Shown here piece by piece: positions 50,901 to 60,060 of a stretch of 64,000 nt of DNA; positions within the stretch are counted from its first letter, which is position 1, and each line of letters begins with the position of its first letter. The translations under genes were made by a program, and so were the position numbers. The notes under the pieces were generated by a model, which was not told the origin of the DNA, made no database searches, and saw nothing but the letters and a program-made list of their open reading frames with translations. The stretch is taken from contig CM041533.1 of assembly GCA_023238725.1 (NCBI GenBank), forward strand, positions 24,421,766-24,485,765. Reading direction: 5' to 3'. Source of the DNA: Scortum barcoo (lineage: Eukaryota; Chordata; Actinopteri; Centrarchiformes; Terapontidae).

Positions 50901-53690
50901 AATCTAAAAACTAGGCTCCATATGCTTATTCTTAAATCTTATTTGAATTTTATTGCACTTCAGGCCGAATTAAAACATTTTTACAGCATAGTCACGTAAA
51001 TGATGAAAGCACCTGAGCCTACACACAAGAGCCTGGCACTGATAAGCAAGCAACACTGTCTGCAAGTAAGCACAGTACAAGCTTAGCTCTACTCAGTAAA
51101 ATCAGTAAAAACATTTAAGTCCATTTGTTGATACAAGATAGGTTTAAAAGTTATATCTGAGCTTGAGTTATATATACTTTCAGTTCTTTTGCAATTCAAA
51201 CGGCCAAAAAAGACTCAAGTCAGGAGAAGCATACGATAGGCTGAAACAATACAGCTGTGTCTGTTGATGAAATCTTGCTTTGTTTATCCCCCATGGATGT
51301 GACTTACATGCTGTGAGAGGCACCACACCCAGCCAGGCAAAGGCCACCAATGTGTAGTGGAACCAGTATCTTATGGCTGTGCCAATACTGGTGACCAACC
51401 CTGCAAAGATGTCCTGGACAGGCAAGCGAGACGGCATATCCGGAGAGTAGACTGGAGGAAAGAGAGAGAACGAGGGAGGTAAATATGAGAGAATAAGGAC
51501 AGGGCAAATGAAGAAAATATATTGTCATAATTAGGCACTTAGAGGAGCCAACAACTGGTAAATGCATTATTATTGTGCTGATCCATTCACTGAAAAACAA
51601 AACTTACTTGGTGTAAATGCAAACCTGTGTTTGCATAATTCACAGTATTCTTTTCTGCTGTGTTTCAACCACTGCAGTAAGCTGTGAAAACAAAAGAACA
51701 CCTATGAGTTACACATTTCATCCCGTGGAAACTCAACACCACCTGCAACACTCCCAAGAATCGTCCTCTGTGGCCCTGCACTAACATCACATAACTTTTC
51801 TCTTGGTTCTTCACAGCTGAAACGTGAGCGCTCTCTGGGCCAACCATACTCTCTCTTTGTGCTTGGTTGTTATCACTGTTTGTCAGATAAAGCGATCTCT
51901 CTCTTATAATCCCTGATATTCCCCAACTTCGCCAGAGAAAAACACTTCAGCAACTAAATATCAATAAAAAGGAACCATTCGAATGTTTTAACTCTGAAGC
52001 ACTGGTCATTGAACGTACCATTCCTGATGAATGAACTTGATGCTGCCAGTGCAGACACAGGGGTGGTAGAGCGGCTTGTCCTGGGTCCCCTCCGACCGGC
52101 ACACACGACAGATGTCCGCTGCACAGCAGGCACACAGTAAATCAAGTTGGCATACCATGAGATCTAACTCCTGCTATAATCCTTTTAAATTACTTGGCTC
52201 CCTGTATTTCTATCCATTTCATCAATACATCAGTAATTTAGCTCGATCAAACTCATGACAGTCTTTACATATAACGCCAAATGATAAATAATTGAACATA
52301 CTGTTTCTTCCCATCACTAATGCGTGGGACCCCGACTGACACTGACTCTGTACCCACCTCCCCCAACTACAGGTTACATTAACATACAGCCCACACACCT
52401 GAATTAACGTGCTACATTAGCTTTATCTTTGTCACACTGCAAATACTCTTTAATCTCACCTGACTTTAATTACTGTGAACTTTTGCCAACAATCCTACAT
52501 AACTCCGCGCAGTTCTTTCATTTAAATGACAGTCATGTTGTACATATTGTCTACAGCTCTATCTTTATTTTATAATCATTTTCACACTTTTCTGTTTCTT
52601 TTACACGTAAGCTGTCTCTTTGACCCGCAGTACTCACTGACACTTTGTCTTTTACCTATATTTTCTTTCTTTTCTTTCTTACTACATGTTATGCTCCAAC
52701 ATACCAAGTCAAACCCTGTGTTATGTGCAAACTTACTTGGCAATAAATGTGACTTGGATTCATGCAAGTTTTCTGCAGAACATTAAGACTCTTTAAGGAT
52801 TTTAGACACATTTGGGACAGCATGTGTGTTTGATGAACAGATCAAGGCAGGTCATATATACTGACAGTAGGACACACTGTAATCCTTGGATTACCTGTGG
52901 CACTAGATGACCAAAATAAAAACTATAATTAGCCCTCAATGCAAGGGCATGATACCAGTAAGGATACACAGAATACATGTTCACTGACCGATTCATACAT
53001 AAAACAATATCTTTATATTCATTATATAATATCATCACAAATTGTGACTGCAGATCACGTGAACAACAAGTTAATGTGCATTTCTATTCATAAAATATGT
53101 TGAAGTGGTTGTCCAACGATACATTAATTATAATAAATACATAAATGATGACATTAGAGAGTATTTTGACGTTGTTAGCGTTAATAATGTTATTTTTCTT
53201 TGGTATAAACCAGCATAATGTAGCAGCGAGCCTCGTCAATGTGCAGGGCTCATCACATTTTACATTTTACTACAGCGGCTGCATTAAACTTATTAAACAT
53301 CAACTTTTAACTACACAATTAGCTTGGTTACGTGTGGCTCTGCAGTGAAATGCACCTCTTGTGTGATATCTGCCAGCACAGTCCGCTTGTGGCAGATGTA
53401 GTCTGTAAAAGCCAACAACGAAAACATTCATGTTGCTGATTTTATTTACAAACAGCTGATGGCTAACGGCTGCGAGCTAATGCTAGTTAGCTAGCCTGCT
53501 AATTGGCTAACGGTTTCTTTAATGCTGGTGAACCTTTGTCAAATTATTTTAAAAAACAGACTCGGTCTTTTCGCTTGTAAACAGTAATTCAGAGTGAGTT
53601 AGACCATGATAAAGTCACTGTTAGAGTGACCAGGTTTTCCGCTAACAGTCAAGTTTTGTCACATTAGCTACCTTCATCGGCGGTGTCCAT
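41691..53690 (-). CDS. marchf6: E3 ubiquitin-protein ligase MARCHF6 (TEB4/Doa10), complete, 26 exons
   Basis: MARCHF6 is a multi-pass ER-membrane RING-CH ligase acting in ERAD, including turnover of sterol enzymes. Exons in order: 53672-53690, 52019-52118, 51608-51681, 51308-51451, 50748-50820, 50319-50499, 49295-49538, 48751-48812, 48588-48620, 47685-47736, 47450-47508, 47256-47336, 46919-46987, 46705-46779, 46383-46517, 46149-46268, 45679-45779, 45405-45542, 44936-45131, 44736-44805, 44442-44623, 44205-44339, 44003-44092, 43697-43829, 42523-42658, 41691-41916. Phases agree throughout, giving 2928 bp or 975 residues (human 910). The product starts MDTADEADICRVC. It contains the RING-CH, the conserved TEB4/Doa10 segments (DMPSRLPVQDIFAGLVTSIG, DPDFNPVQEMIHLPIYRHLR, LMGPQWWLKTVIEQ) and many hydrophobic membrane segments. 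The start context AAGATGG is good. Confidence 0.96.
44097..44114. repeat. (CA)n next to marchf6 exon 23 acceptor
   Basis: On the transcribed strand this is a GT repeat running into ggcag|G of the exon at 44003-44092. It replaces the pyrimidine tract. Confidence 0.85.
45370..45393. repeat. (GT)n just downstream of marchf6 exon 18 donor
   Basis: A 24-bp array. On the transcribed strand it is a CA repeat starting about 12 bases after the weak donor CT|gtaggc of exon 45405-45542. Intronic CA repeats near donors are known hnRNP L binding sites. Confidence 0.85.
49295..49538 (-). CDS. marchf6: marchf6 acidic-loop exon
   Basis: It begins VPGGNIGVNAEAAADAAAGQ and runs into an almost purely Asp/Glu stretch (DEEEDDDGEEDEEEEDDEE) before AADANNGGQGQ. 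Mammalian MARCHF6 has a shorter acidic run in the same cytosolic loop, followed by DAADANNGAQ, which supports homology. The GAG/GAT/GAA codons make a purine-strand asymmetry and produce long serine-rich frames on the + strand. Confidence 0.95.
52019..52118 (-). CDS. marchf6: marchf6 RING-CH exon
   Basis: It encodes ADICRVCRSEGTQDKPLYHP and CVCTGSIKFIHQE. The zinc ligands C-x2-C, C-x-C and H-x2-C are completed in the next exon (51608-51681), which supplies the last two cysteines in YCELCKHRF. The spacing is the RING-CH type with His at the fifth ligand. All eight ligands are intact. Confidence 0.96.
52119..53671 (-). other. marchf6: marchf6 intron 1
   Basis: 1.55 kb between the 19-bp first coding exon and the RING exon. 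AT-rich; no other gene seen. Confidence 0.7.
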
Positions 53691-54446
53691 CTTGACGGTT
53701 TGCCCGGCTCCGCAGCACTCAGTCCGGTCGCTTTCACAGAGATGACCGCCAATTATCTAATCTACATGTACACATCTCAACTCAGCGTTCAGCACAAGCT
53801 CCGGTCACCTCTGAGCTCACCACACGTTTCCACATCAAATGAAGTCTGTTCATTCACAGTTCATCAGCCTGCGGTCAAACACACAACACGGGACAGTGTC
53901 GTGTTTCCACCGCTAGATGGCACAAGAGCGCAGCCACAATCATTTGATCACATTTGATTTGATTTTATTGCATCTGCAAACACAAAAATAAGAATTTCTG
54001 TAGACACCAACAATATGGTGGACAATCCTCTGTCACACAGGTTTGCTATGTTTTTAGCCCCTTGTCGGCTGGTGGCATTTCATATCTGTGTTCAACTTTC
54101 TAGACATGATCAAGATATGCGAGTGCCACCTCTTCCTATTAGGGATTTACCTTCAAGTCGTTCACATCCTCTGACTTTTGGTCTCACATCTGGTTTTGAG
54201 CATCACACGCATGTATCAAATATGAAATGCCCATCTGATCAGCACACATTAGGCATGAGTGCAGGTGTGCTGACATAGAAGAAGCTCAGCTATTTTACTG
54301 GTAATCGTGATGTTTTTAACATTACCATCAAGATCAGTGTCTGTCAGTTTATTCTCCACACCTTCTCAATCTCAGCTTGGACGTTGGGGTATGAAAACTA
54401 AAAACAGTCAGTCTTTCTCGGATGCCAACCTAACAGGGGTTTGCAT
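53691..54446 (-). promoter_or_regulatory. compact spacer: marchf6 promoter and atpsckmt 3' UTR
   Basis: Only 756 bp separate the marchf6 start codon from the atpsckmt stop codon, both on the minus strand. The marchf6 promoter and 5' UTR must be here or just upstream. No TATA box is obvious. TTTATT at 54348-54353 and near 53964-53969 are minus-strand AATAAA candidates for atpsckmt. Confidence 0.5.
54348..54353 (-). promoter_or_regulatory. atpsckmt: candidate poly(A) signal of atpsckmt
   Basis: AATAAA on the minus strand about 95 bases after the atpsckmt stop codon. Confidence 0.45.
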
Positions 54447-56244
54447 TCATGTGTGAGACTCTGGCGTGTCCTCATGCTCTGGTGTCGCCTTCCTCGTCGT
54501 TCCATGTTGCAGGTGTGATTTAAATGTCCCGGCGTCGTACATCCATACAGTGTCTATGCCCTCCCCAGCGGTGCATTCAGGGACCCAAGTGGGGAAGGGA
54601 AAGCGGCAGGCCACCACCTTGGCTGTGCTCGGCAACTCACTCGCCAGCTTCTGCTCCAGCTGGTTCATCTGCACACACAGACAGCGACGATCAGGACGTC
54701 CAGAGCAACACTCTGAGGTTCAGAAAACTTCAAATACTCTTGGAGGCTGATTACATTTTACTTAATTTATAAGAGCAGTCTTCACTGAACTGAATGGTGC
54801 CATTTCCCATCAAGAATCAATCATTTCATCAGGGATACATGTATCTATTGTAGGAGCTGAGCTTTGTAGTAGTACTACAGTTAAAGGAACTAGAAATAGT
54901 GTTATTTTAGTTATTTAGTTCAACTTGGCACACACACTGGCAGTATTTAAAATTTAAAGTTACTGCAGGACAAAGCGAAAAACTCACCATTTGAGGGACT
55001 CCAAAAATAACCACATTGGAGTACTGAGCAAAGCTGACCTAGCAAAAGAATCAGAGACACTGGGAATGACACAGGGAAAAGACTCAAAACCAATTCATGA
55101 CACGCTTTAAGACACCGATCAAGTATCACTGACCTTCCACAGGTCAGAGATGTGGAAGGAGGTGGAGCGGTGGACTCCCTCCCTCCAGGCCTTGTAACGA
55201 GAGTACCACACCAGCCAGGGATTGAGCTCAAAGCCTGACGCCTGGAAACCGCGCTTCGCTGCTGCGATCACCTGGAAGAAGAAGAGGAGGGGATGAAGGG
55301 AAATGCAAGTGTCAGCAGTGTCACTGTCCCAGCAGATCTTCAGAGAATTTCATTCTGTGTTTAATGTATCTCTGTCCACAGGGGGAGACAGACTGTATAT
55401 AAAGATGGACAAAGCGTCTCCACTTCCTCCCACTGTACAAAAATTAAGCCAAAATATCTTGGATCTGGGCTCCGCCATCTTGTGCTGGTGATGTCATTTG
55501 GAGCCTGTCTGCGCTGTAGTGATCCATCAGCAATCAATAATTAATAACTGCTAACTAACGATCACCTGCTAAAGTTAAACTTACAAATCCTCTGGATGTT
55601 ACATTCAGTACCTGAAAAGACGTCCAGGTAGGCCTGTGACTTCACTGTGATTGGCAACACGCGTGTTCATAGCATCAAATAACTCATTAAAAACAAACTT
55701 ATCAGAAATATGAACACTTGAACAAATGTCAGCGTGATAAGGGATATGTAAAATGACAGAAACCATCTTTGGGAAAAAAATGATTTGACATGTACCTTGA
55801 TGTTTTAATGTGGCCCATGTCCCATCTGCTAACATAGAGGAGGCTGGTTTTATGAGCTGTACTGCAACCAGCCAGCCAGGGGGCGAGCCAGATGTTTTGG
55901 CTTCACATTTGGGGAGCTGCCATGTATTCATCCTTATATACAGTCTATCGAGGGGGGGAAACAACACTCACGATCCTCCCGTCTCCGCTCCCGATGTCCA
56001 CCAGGGTCCCTGATCTGGCTCGCAGCACCTGGAGGACGTTGTCCACCTGGGCGGTGGTGGCCGGGACGAACGGGAGGCAGACTCTCCTCAGGGCGGGGGA
56101 CACAAACGGAGCGGCCACCGCGTACAGGGCGACCAGCGACCCCCCCAGCACCCCGGTGACCACCAGCCCGAGCCGGCTCCTGCTCCTCACCTCCGTCACT
56201 CCGCCGGCAGGTCCCGAGTCCACGAAGAGCTCCTCCTCAGACAT
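54447..56244 (-). CDS. atpsckmt: ATP synthase subunit c lysine N-methyltransferase (FAM173B), complete
   Basis: It is a mitochondrial SAM-dependent enzyme that trimethylates a lysine of ATP synthase subunit c. Exons in order: 55972-56244, 55134-55271, 54988-55038, 54447-54668. All junctions are phase 0, and the product is 227 residues (human about 233). Visible features include an N-terminal hydrophobic anchor (LGLVVTGVLGGSLVALYAVA), then FVSPALRRVCLPFVPATTAQ. The SAM-binding motif I LVDIGSGDGRI follows, then ELNPWLVWYSRYKAWREGVH and SQ/AQYSNVVIFGVPQM. The C-terminus has VACRFPFPTWVPE and GEGIDTVWMYDA. The start codon was chosen for alignment with the human anchor region; the context is ATCATGT. 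A MITE sits in intron 1. Confidence 0.95.
55390..55946. mobile_element. non-autonomous DNA transposon (MITE) in atpsckmt intron 1
   Basis: The left end reads AGACTGTATATAAAGATGGA. The right end, inverted, reads AGACTGTATATAAGGATGAA, so terminal inverted repeats of about 20 bp enclose 557 bp. Internal motifs (GGGCTCCGCCATCTTG near the left, TTTTGGCTTCACATTTGGGG near the right) match a common fish element I recognise. No coding capacity. The right end is 25 bases from the exon 1 donor. Confidence 0.8.
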
Positions 56245-56460
56245 GATGGCGGAGAAAGCTGAGCCGCATCAGTCTGCTACAGGACTACACCTCATGTCAT
56301 TCAAACCGCACACGAACAAGTGAGAACAGACCAGAGAAAGAGAGCAGCAGAGAGGTGACAGTCCTGTTACAGAGAGACACACGACCTGTGCAGCTCTGTT
56401 AGAGGACCGACGGGAGGACACAAGTCAGCCAACAAAGGTTCCGGTCGAGGAAAAGAAAGA
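56245..56460 (-). promoter_or_regulatory. atpsckmt: atpsckmt 5' flank / probable promoter
   Basis: Exon 1 and its flank are markedly GC- and CpG-rich relative to the surroundings. The ATG is preceded by a CpG-containing leader. This suggests a CpG-type promoter; no TATA box was identified. Confidence 0.35.
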
Positions 56461-56490
56461 CACTTGTTATGCAGCAACATTTCTGAATTA

Positions 56491-58075
56491 CACTGCTCAC
56501 AAAAATTAAAGGAACACTTTAAAGAAACACATTAGATACATCAGATCTCAATATGAAGTTGGATATCTATACAAATAACGACAGGGCAATGTCTTAGGAA
56601 CAAAAGGATGCCAAGTCTTTTAATGGAAATAAAAGTTTTCAGCCTACAGAGGGCTCAATTGTGTAGACACCCTAAAATCAGAGTGAAATGAAGATGTGGC
56701 AGGCTAGTCCATTTTTTCAAAAACTTAATTTCTGCAACTCAAAATGCTTTTCAGTATCTTGTGTGGCCCCCACAAGCTTGTATGCATGCTTGACAACGTC
56801 GCGGCATGCTCCTAATGAGACGACGGATGGTGTCTTGTGGCATTTCCTCCCAGATCTGTGTGAGGGCATCCCTGAGCTGTTGTACAGTCTGAGGAGCAAC
56901 TTAGGCGGCGCCTAATGGACCGAAACATAATGTCCCACACATGTTCTATTGGGTTTAAGTCAGGGGATCGTGAAGGCCATTCAATTGTTTCAATTCCTTC
57001 ATCCTCCAGGTACTGCCTGCATACTCTTGCCACATGAGGCCGGGCATTGTCGTGCATTAGGAGGAAACCAGGACCTACTGCACCAGCGTAGGGTCTGACA
57101 ATGGGCTGAAGGATTTCATCTCGATACCTTATGGCAGTCAGAGAACCATTTCCTAGGCAGTAGAGGTCTGTGCGTCCCTCCATGGATATGCCTCCCCAGA
57201 CTATCACTGACCCACCACCAAACCTGTCATGTTGAACGACGTTGCAGGCAGCATAACGTTCTCCTTGTCTTCTCCAGACTCTTTCACGTCTATCACAAGG
57301 TGCTCAGGGTGAACCTGCTCTCGTCTGTGAAAAGTACAGGGCGCCAGTGGCGGACTTGCAAATTCTGGTGTTCTTCAGCAAATGCCAGTCGAGCTCCACG
57401 GTGCTGGGCAGTGAGCACAGGGCCCACTACAGGACGTCGGGCCCTCAGGCCACCTTCATGAAGTCTGTTCCTGATTGTTTGGGTAGAGACATTCACACCA
57501 GTGGCCCTCTGGAGGTCATTCTGTAGGGCACGAGCAGTGCTCAGCCTGTTCCGCCTTGCACAAAGGAGCAGGTATCGGTCTTGCTGATGGCTTGAGGACC
57601 TTCTACGGCCCTGTCCAGCTCTCCGAGAATAACCACCAGTCTCCTGAAATCTCCTCCATGTTCTGGAGATTGTGCTGGGAGACACATTAAACCTTCTTGC
57701 TGCAGCATGTGTGGATGTGCCATCCTGGAGAAGTTGGACAACCTGTGCAACTTCTGTAGGGTTAAGGACTCGCCTCATACTGCCAGTAGAGATAATTACT
57801 CAAGCCAAAACCAGCACGAGTGAAAAATCAGCCAAAAAAGATCAAGAGGGAGAAACTTGAAATGACCTCCACATGTAAAACCAGTCCTGTTTTGAGGGTT
57901 TTCTAATTGTTGCCACTGTGGTGCACCTGTTGTTAATTCCATGAACACCAATACAGCTAAAAGTGATTAACGATGCCCTCAGCTGCTTAACCAACCAGAA
58001 AATTATCAGACAGGTTTAACTGATTTCATGCCAGGCTCAATAAAAAAAGTGTTCCTTTAATTTTTGTGAGCAGTA
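56491..58075 (-). mobile_element. Tc1-like transposon 1, near full length, inactive
   Basis: Inverted ends ACTGCTCACAAAAATTAAAG at both sides (left from 56491, right to 58075) with flanking TA at 56489-56490 and 58076-58077, the Tc1/mariner target duplication. The element is 1585 bp. It encodes a Tc1-type transposase on the minus strand, interrupted by two frameshifts. It lies between the atpsckmt promoter and the neto1 3' end. Confidence 0.92.
56751..57778 (-). pseudogene. Tc1-like transposase, two frameshifts
   Basis: The N-terminal half (57293-57778) starts MRRVLNPTEVAQVVQLL with the helix-turn-helix region and first catalytic Asp in LFTDESRF. The frame then breaks just after FTLST (extra base near 57295). 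A second frame carries IVWGGISMEGRTDLY, LLMHDNARPHV (second Asp) and SPDLNPIEHVWD (Glu of the third catalytic position). A second shift near 56920 moves the C-terminus to another frame ending near 56751. All three catalytic positions survive, but no single open frame remains. Confidence 0.9.
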
Positions 58076-59522
58076 TACTTTCTTATATTTTTTCTTTAAA
58101 ATATGTCAAATATTTATAGCAAATGGCTTAAATGAAAGATTAAGGTCTTCCATATGACCTAAAAACAGAACAATGCACATTACATTTCTTTGGTACATGC
58201 CCTCAATATTATCATGGTCCCTGTGTAAGAACTATAGGCCATGAAATTATAAAAAATATTGAAAATATTCTTTATTTTAAAAACCATATTAACCTGTCTC
58301 TGATTATGTATGTCTACACACACAAACACACACATGTATATTTCACTCATAATTTTTTCCCATGTTAATGGTTTTCATGTTTGTGTTAAATTAAAGCAGT
58401 GATGAGGATAAACAGCACACTCATGTTTTTTTTGCAGACTTCTATTATTTACCATTTTGGGAGTTAAATTGATAAAAACTTCTAAATCAACAAGAAACAT
58501 TATACTCATTAATCTGAAAAAATATTTTGATGAGATTGGCCAGTATGGTTTCCTGAAAGTTAAACATATCACTACAGGAGTAGTGAAAAATGAATAATTT
58601 TATTCAGTTATTTCATTTTTTCTCTGCATAACAGGAATGACCCAAATAGTAAATGAAGTAAATAAACACAAAAGTACACACACACACATCCAATGACAAT
58701 GCCATAGTGCCATGCAGAGTAAAGGAAAAAGATTATGTTTAATGAAATAAATAAATAGAGACAGTCATAATCAACAGAAATGTATCAGCCAGAAAAACAT
58801 GGGATAAAAGCAAATTGAAAGTTTGATGCAAATAAATAAACCTCAATAAATACTCTCAAGCAAAGAAATAATCATTTTAAAAATGACATGGTGTACATTT
58901 ACTACAGAAATTATATTTTTCAAGCCCACTGGGTGTCATTGCATTTTGTATGAAACATGTTTCTATGTGAGCTGACAGGACTCATATGTATGCATATGTA
59001 ATATTATATATCCTGACCTTGTCATCTCTGGTTGAATGTCTTTTCCTATTTGATTTTGGACCAGTGCTCAATAAAAAAAAGATTCTTGTTTGTTGAAGGA
59101 AGAGGAACAACTTGACGGCTGTGACGGGACAGTTTTCCTGCTTTGGTGGCACAAGAATGTCCAAATATAAAGGAAACACTAAACGCAACATTCACTCATA
59201 TTATCCCACATACAATGCTGTCAAAAATAAAATCTGCCCCAGAGTTGAAACTTTAAGCTGAACAAGGAACAAGAAAAGGAAAGAAAATGTGAGAATTCAA
59301 ATATCTAGGTATAAATCCTTTCATCCATTCCTGTCAGATTAATTCCCTGCCACTGACGTCACATTACCACAGCAGTGTAATAATCAAGGTGTTTGCATTA
59401 AATCTTATAAATCAAACTGAAATCTAATTTTGGAAATGAGTTTAAACGTTTTTAACCTCAGACAACAATTTAAAGTGTAAAATGTCGTTTTACCATTTTC
59501 TTTATTTACATGTCGCCTTACA
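58076..59522. other. intergenic AT-rich spacer
   Basis: 1.4 kb between Tc1 element 1 and the neto1-like stop codon. AT-rich, with CA tracts near 58318-58335 and 58677-58688. No gene seen. Part is probably neto1 3' UTR; an AATAAA on the minus strand at 59501-59506 lies only about 17 bases after the stop, and further TTTATT motifs lie lower down. Confidence 0.55.
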
Positions 59523-60060
59523 TTAGAAGTCATTGGACAGTGTACGATGGACTGTGTGGTCCAGCCCGGACATGCCATGGTAATTCTGATGGTGGTACAT
59601 GCGGTGCTGGCTGGTGGTGGGGCCATCGTCCATCATCAGATCGTCCTCCTCCACTCTGTACCCCTCTGCCCCGTCCTGAGAATAGCTATGCTTCATCACC
59701 AGGATGCTCCTTCGACCTGCTGGAGTAGTGTGGTGGTGGAGGCGCGGAGACTGCTGGCTCACCATCAGCGGAGGCAGCGGCGGCGGCACAAGGGCCCCCC
59801 CGTCGGCCGCGATGGTAGCGTCCCTCATGCTCAGGTTGCTGCGGCTGCCGTGGACGCTGCCGTGGACGCTCCCCTGCTGGGAGCCACAGTGGTGGTCGCG
59901 GATGCACTTGGAGGAGGAGCGGCGGAGCTTGTGGAACTTCTCAAAGTCTTCAGCCAGGGCGGCATCGGTCAGGTCGCCGGACGGGGCGCGGCGCAGAGTG
60001 CAGAGCTCGTAGTGAGGCGGCTCAAAGCCAGGGTGGAGGAGGGCAGGGTCAAAGTCATCT
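59523..60060 (-). CDS. neto1: neto1-like last exon, cytosolic tail
   Basis: Starts RDDFDPALL, then FEPPHYELCTLRR, KLRRSSSKCIRDHHCGSQ, SRSNLSMRDA, RRSILVMKHSYSQD, and ends HTVHRTLSNDF. The middle blocks match mammalian NETO1. As I recall, mammalian NETO1 ends in a TRV PDZ ligand and NETO2 ends in DF; this tail ends NDF. A SVHG unit is tandemly duplicated. Long + strand frames here are antisense shadows. Confidence 0.9.
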
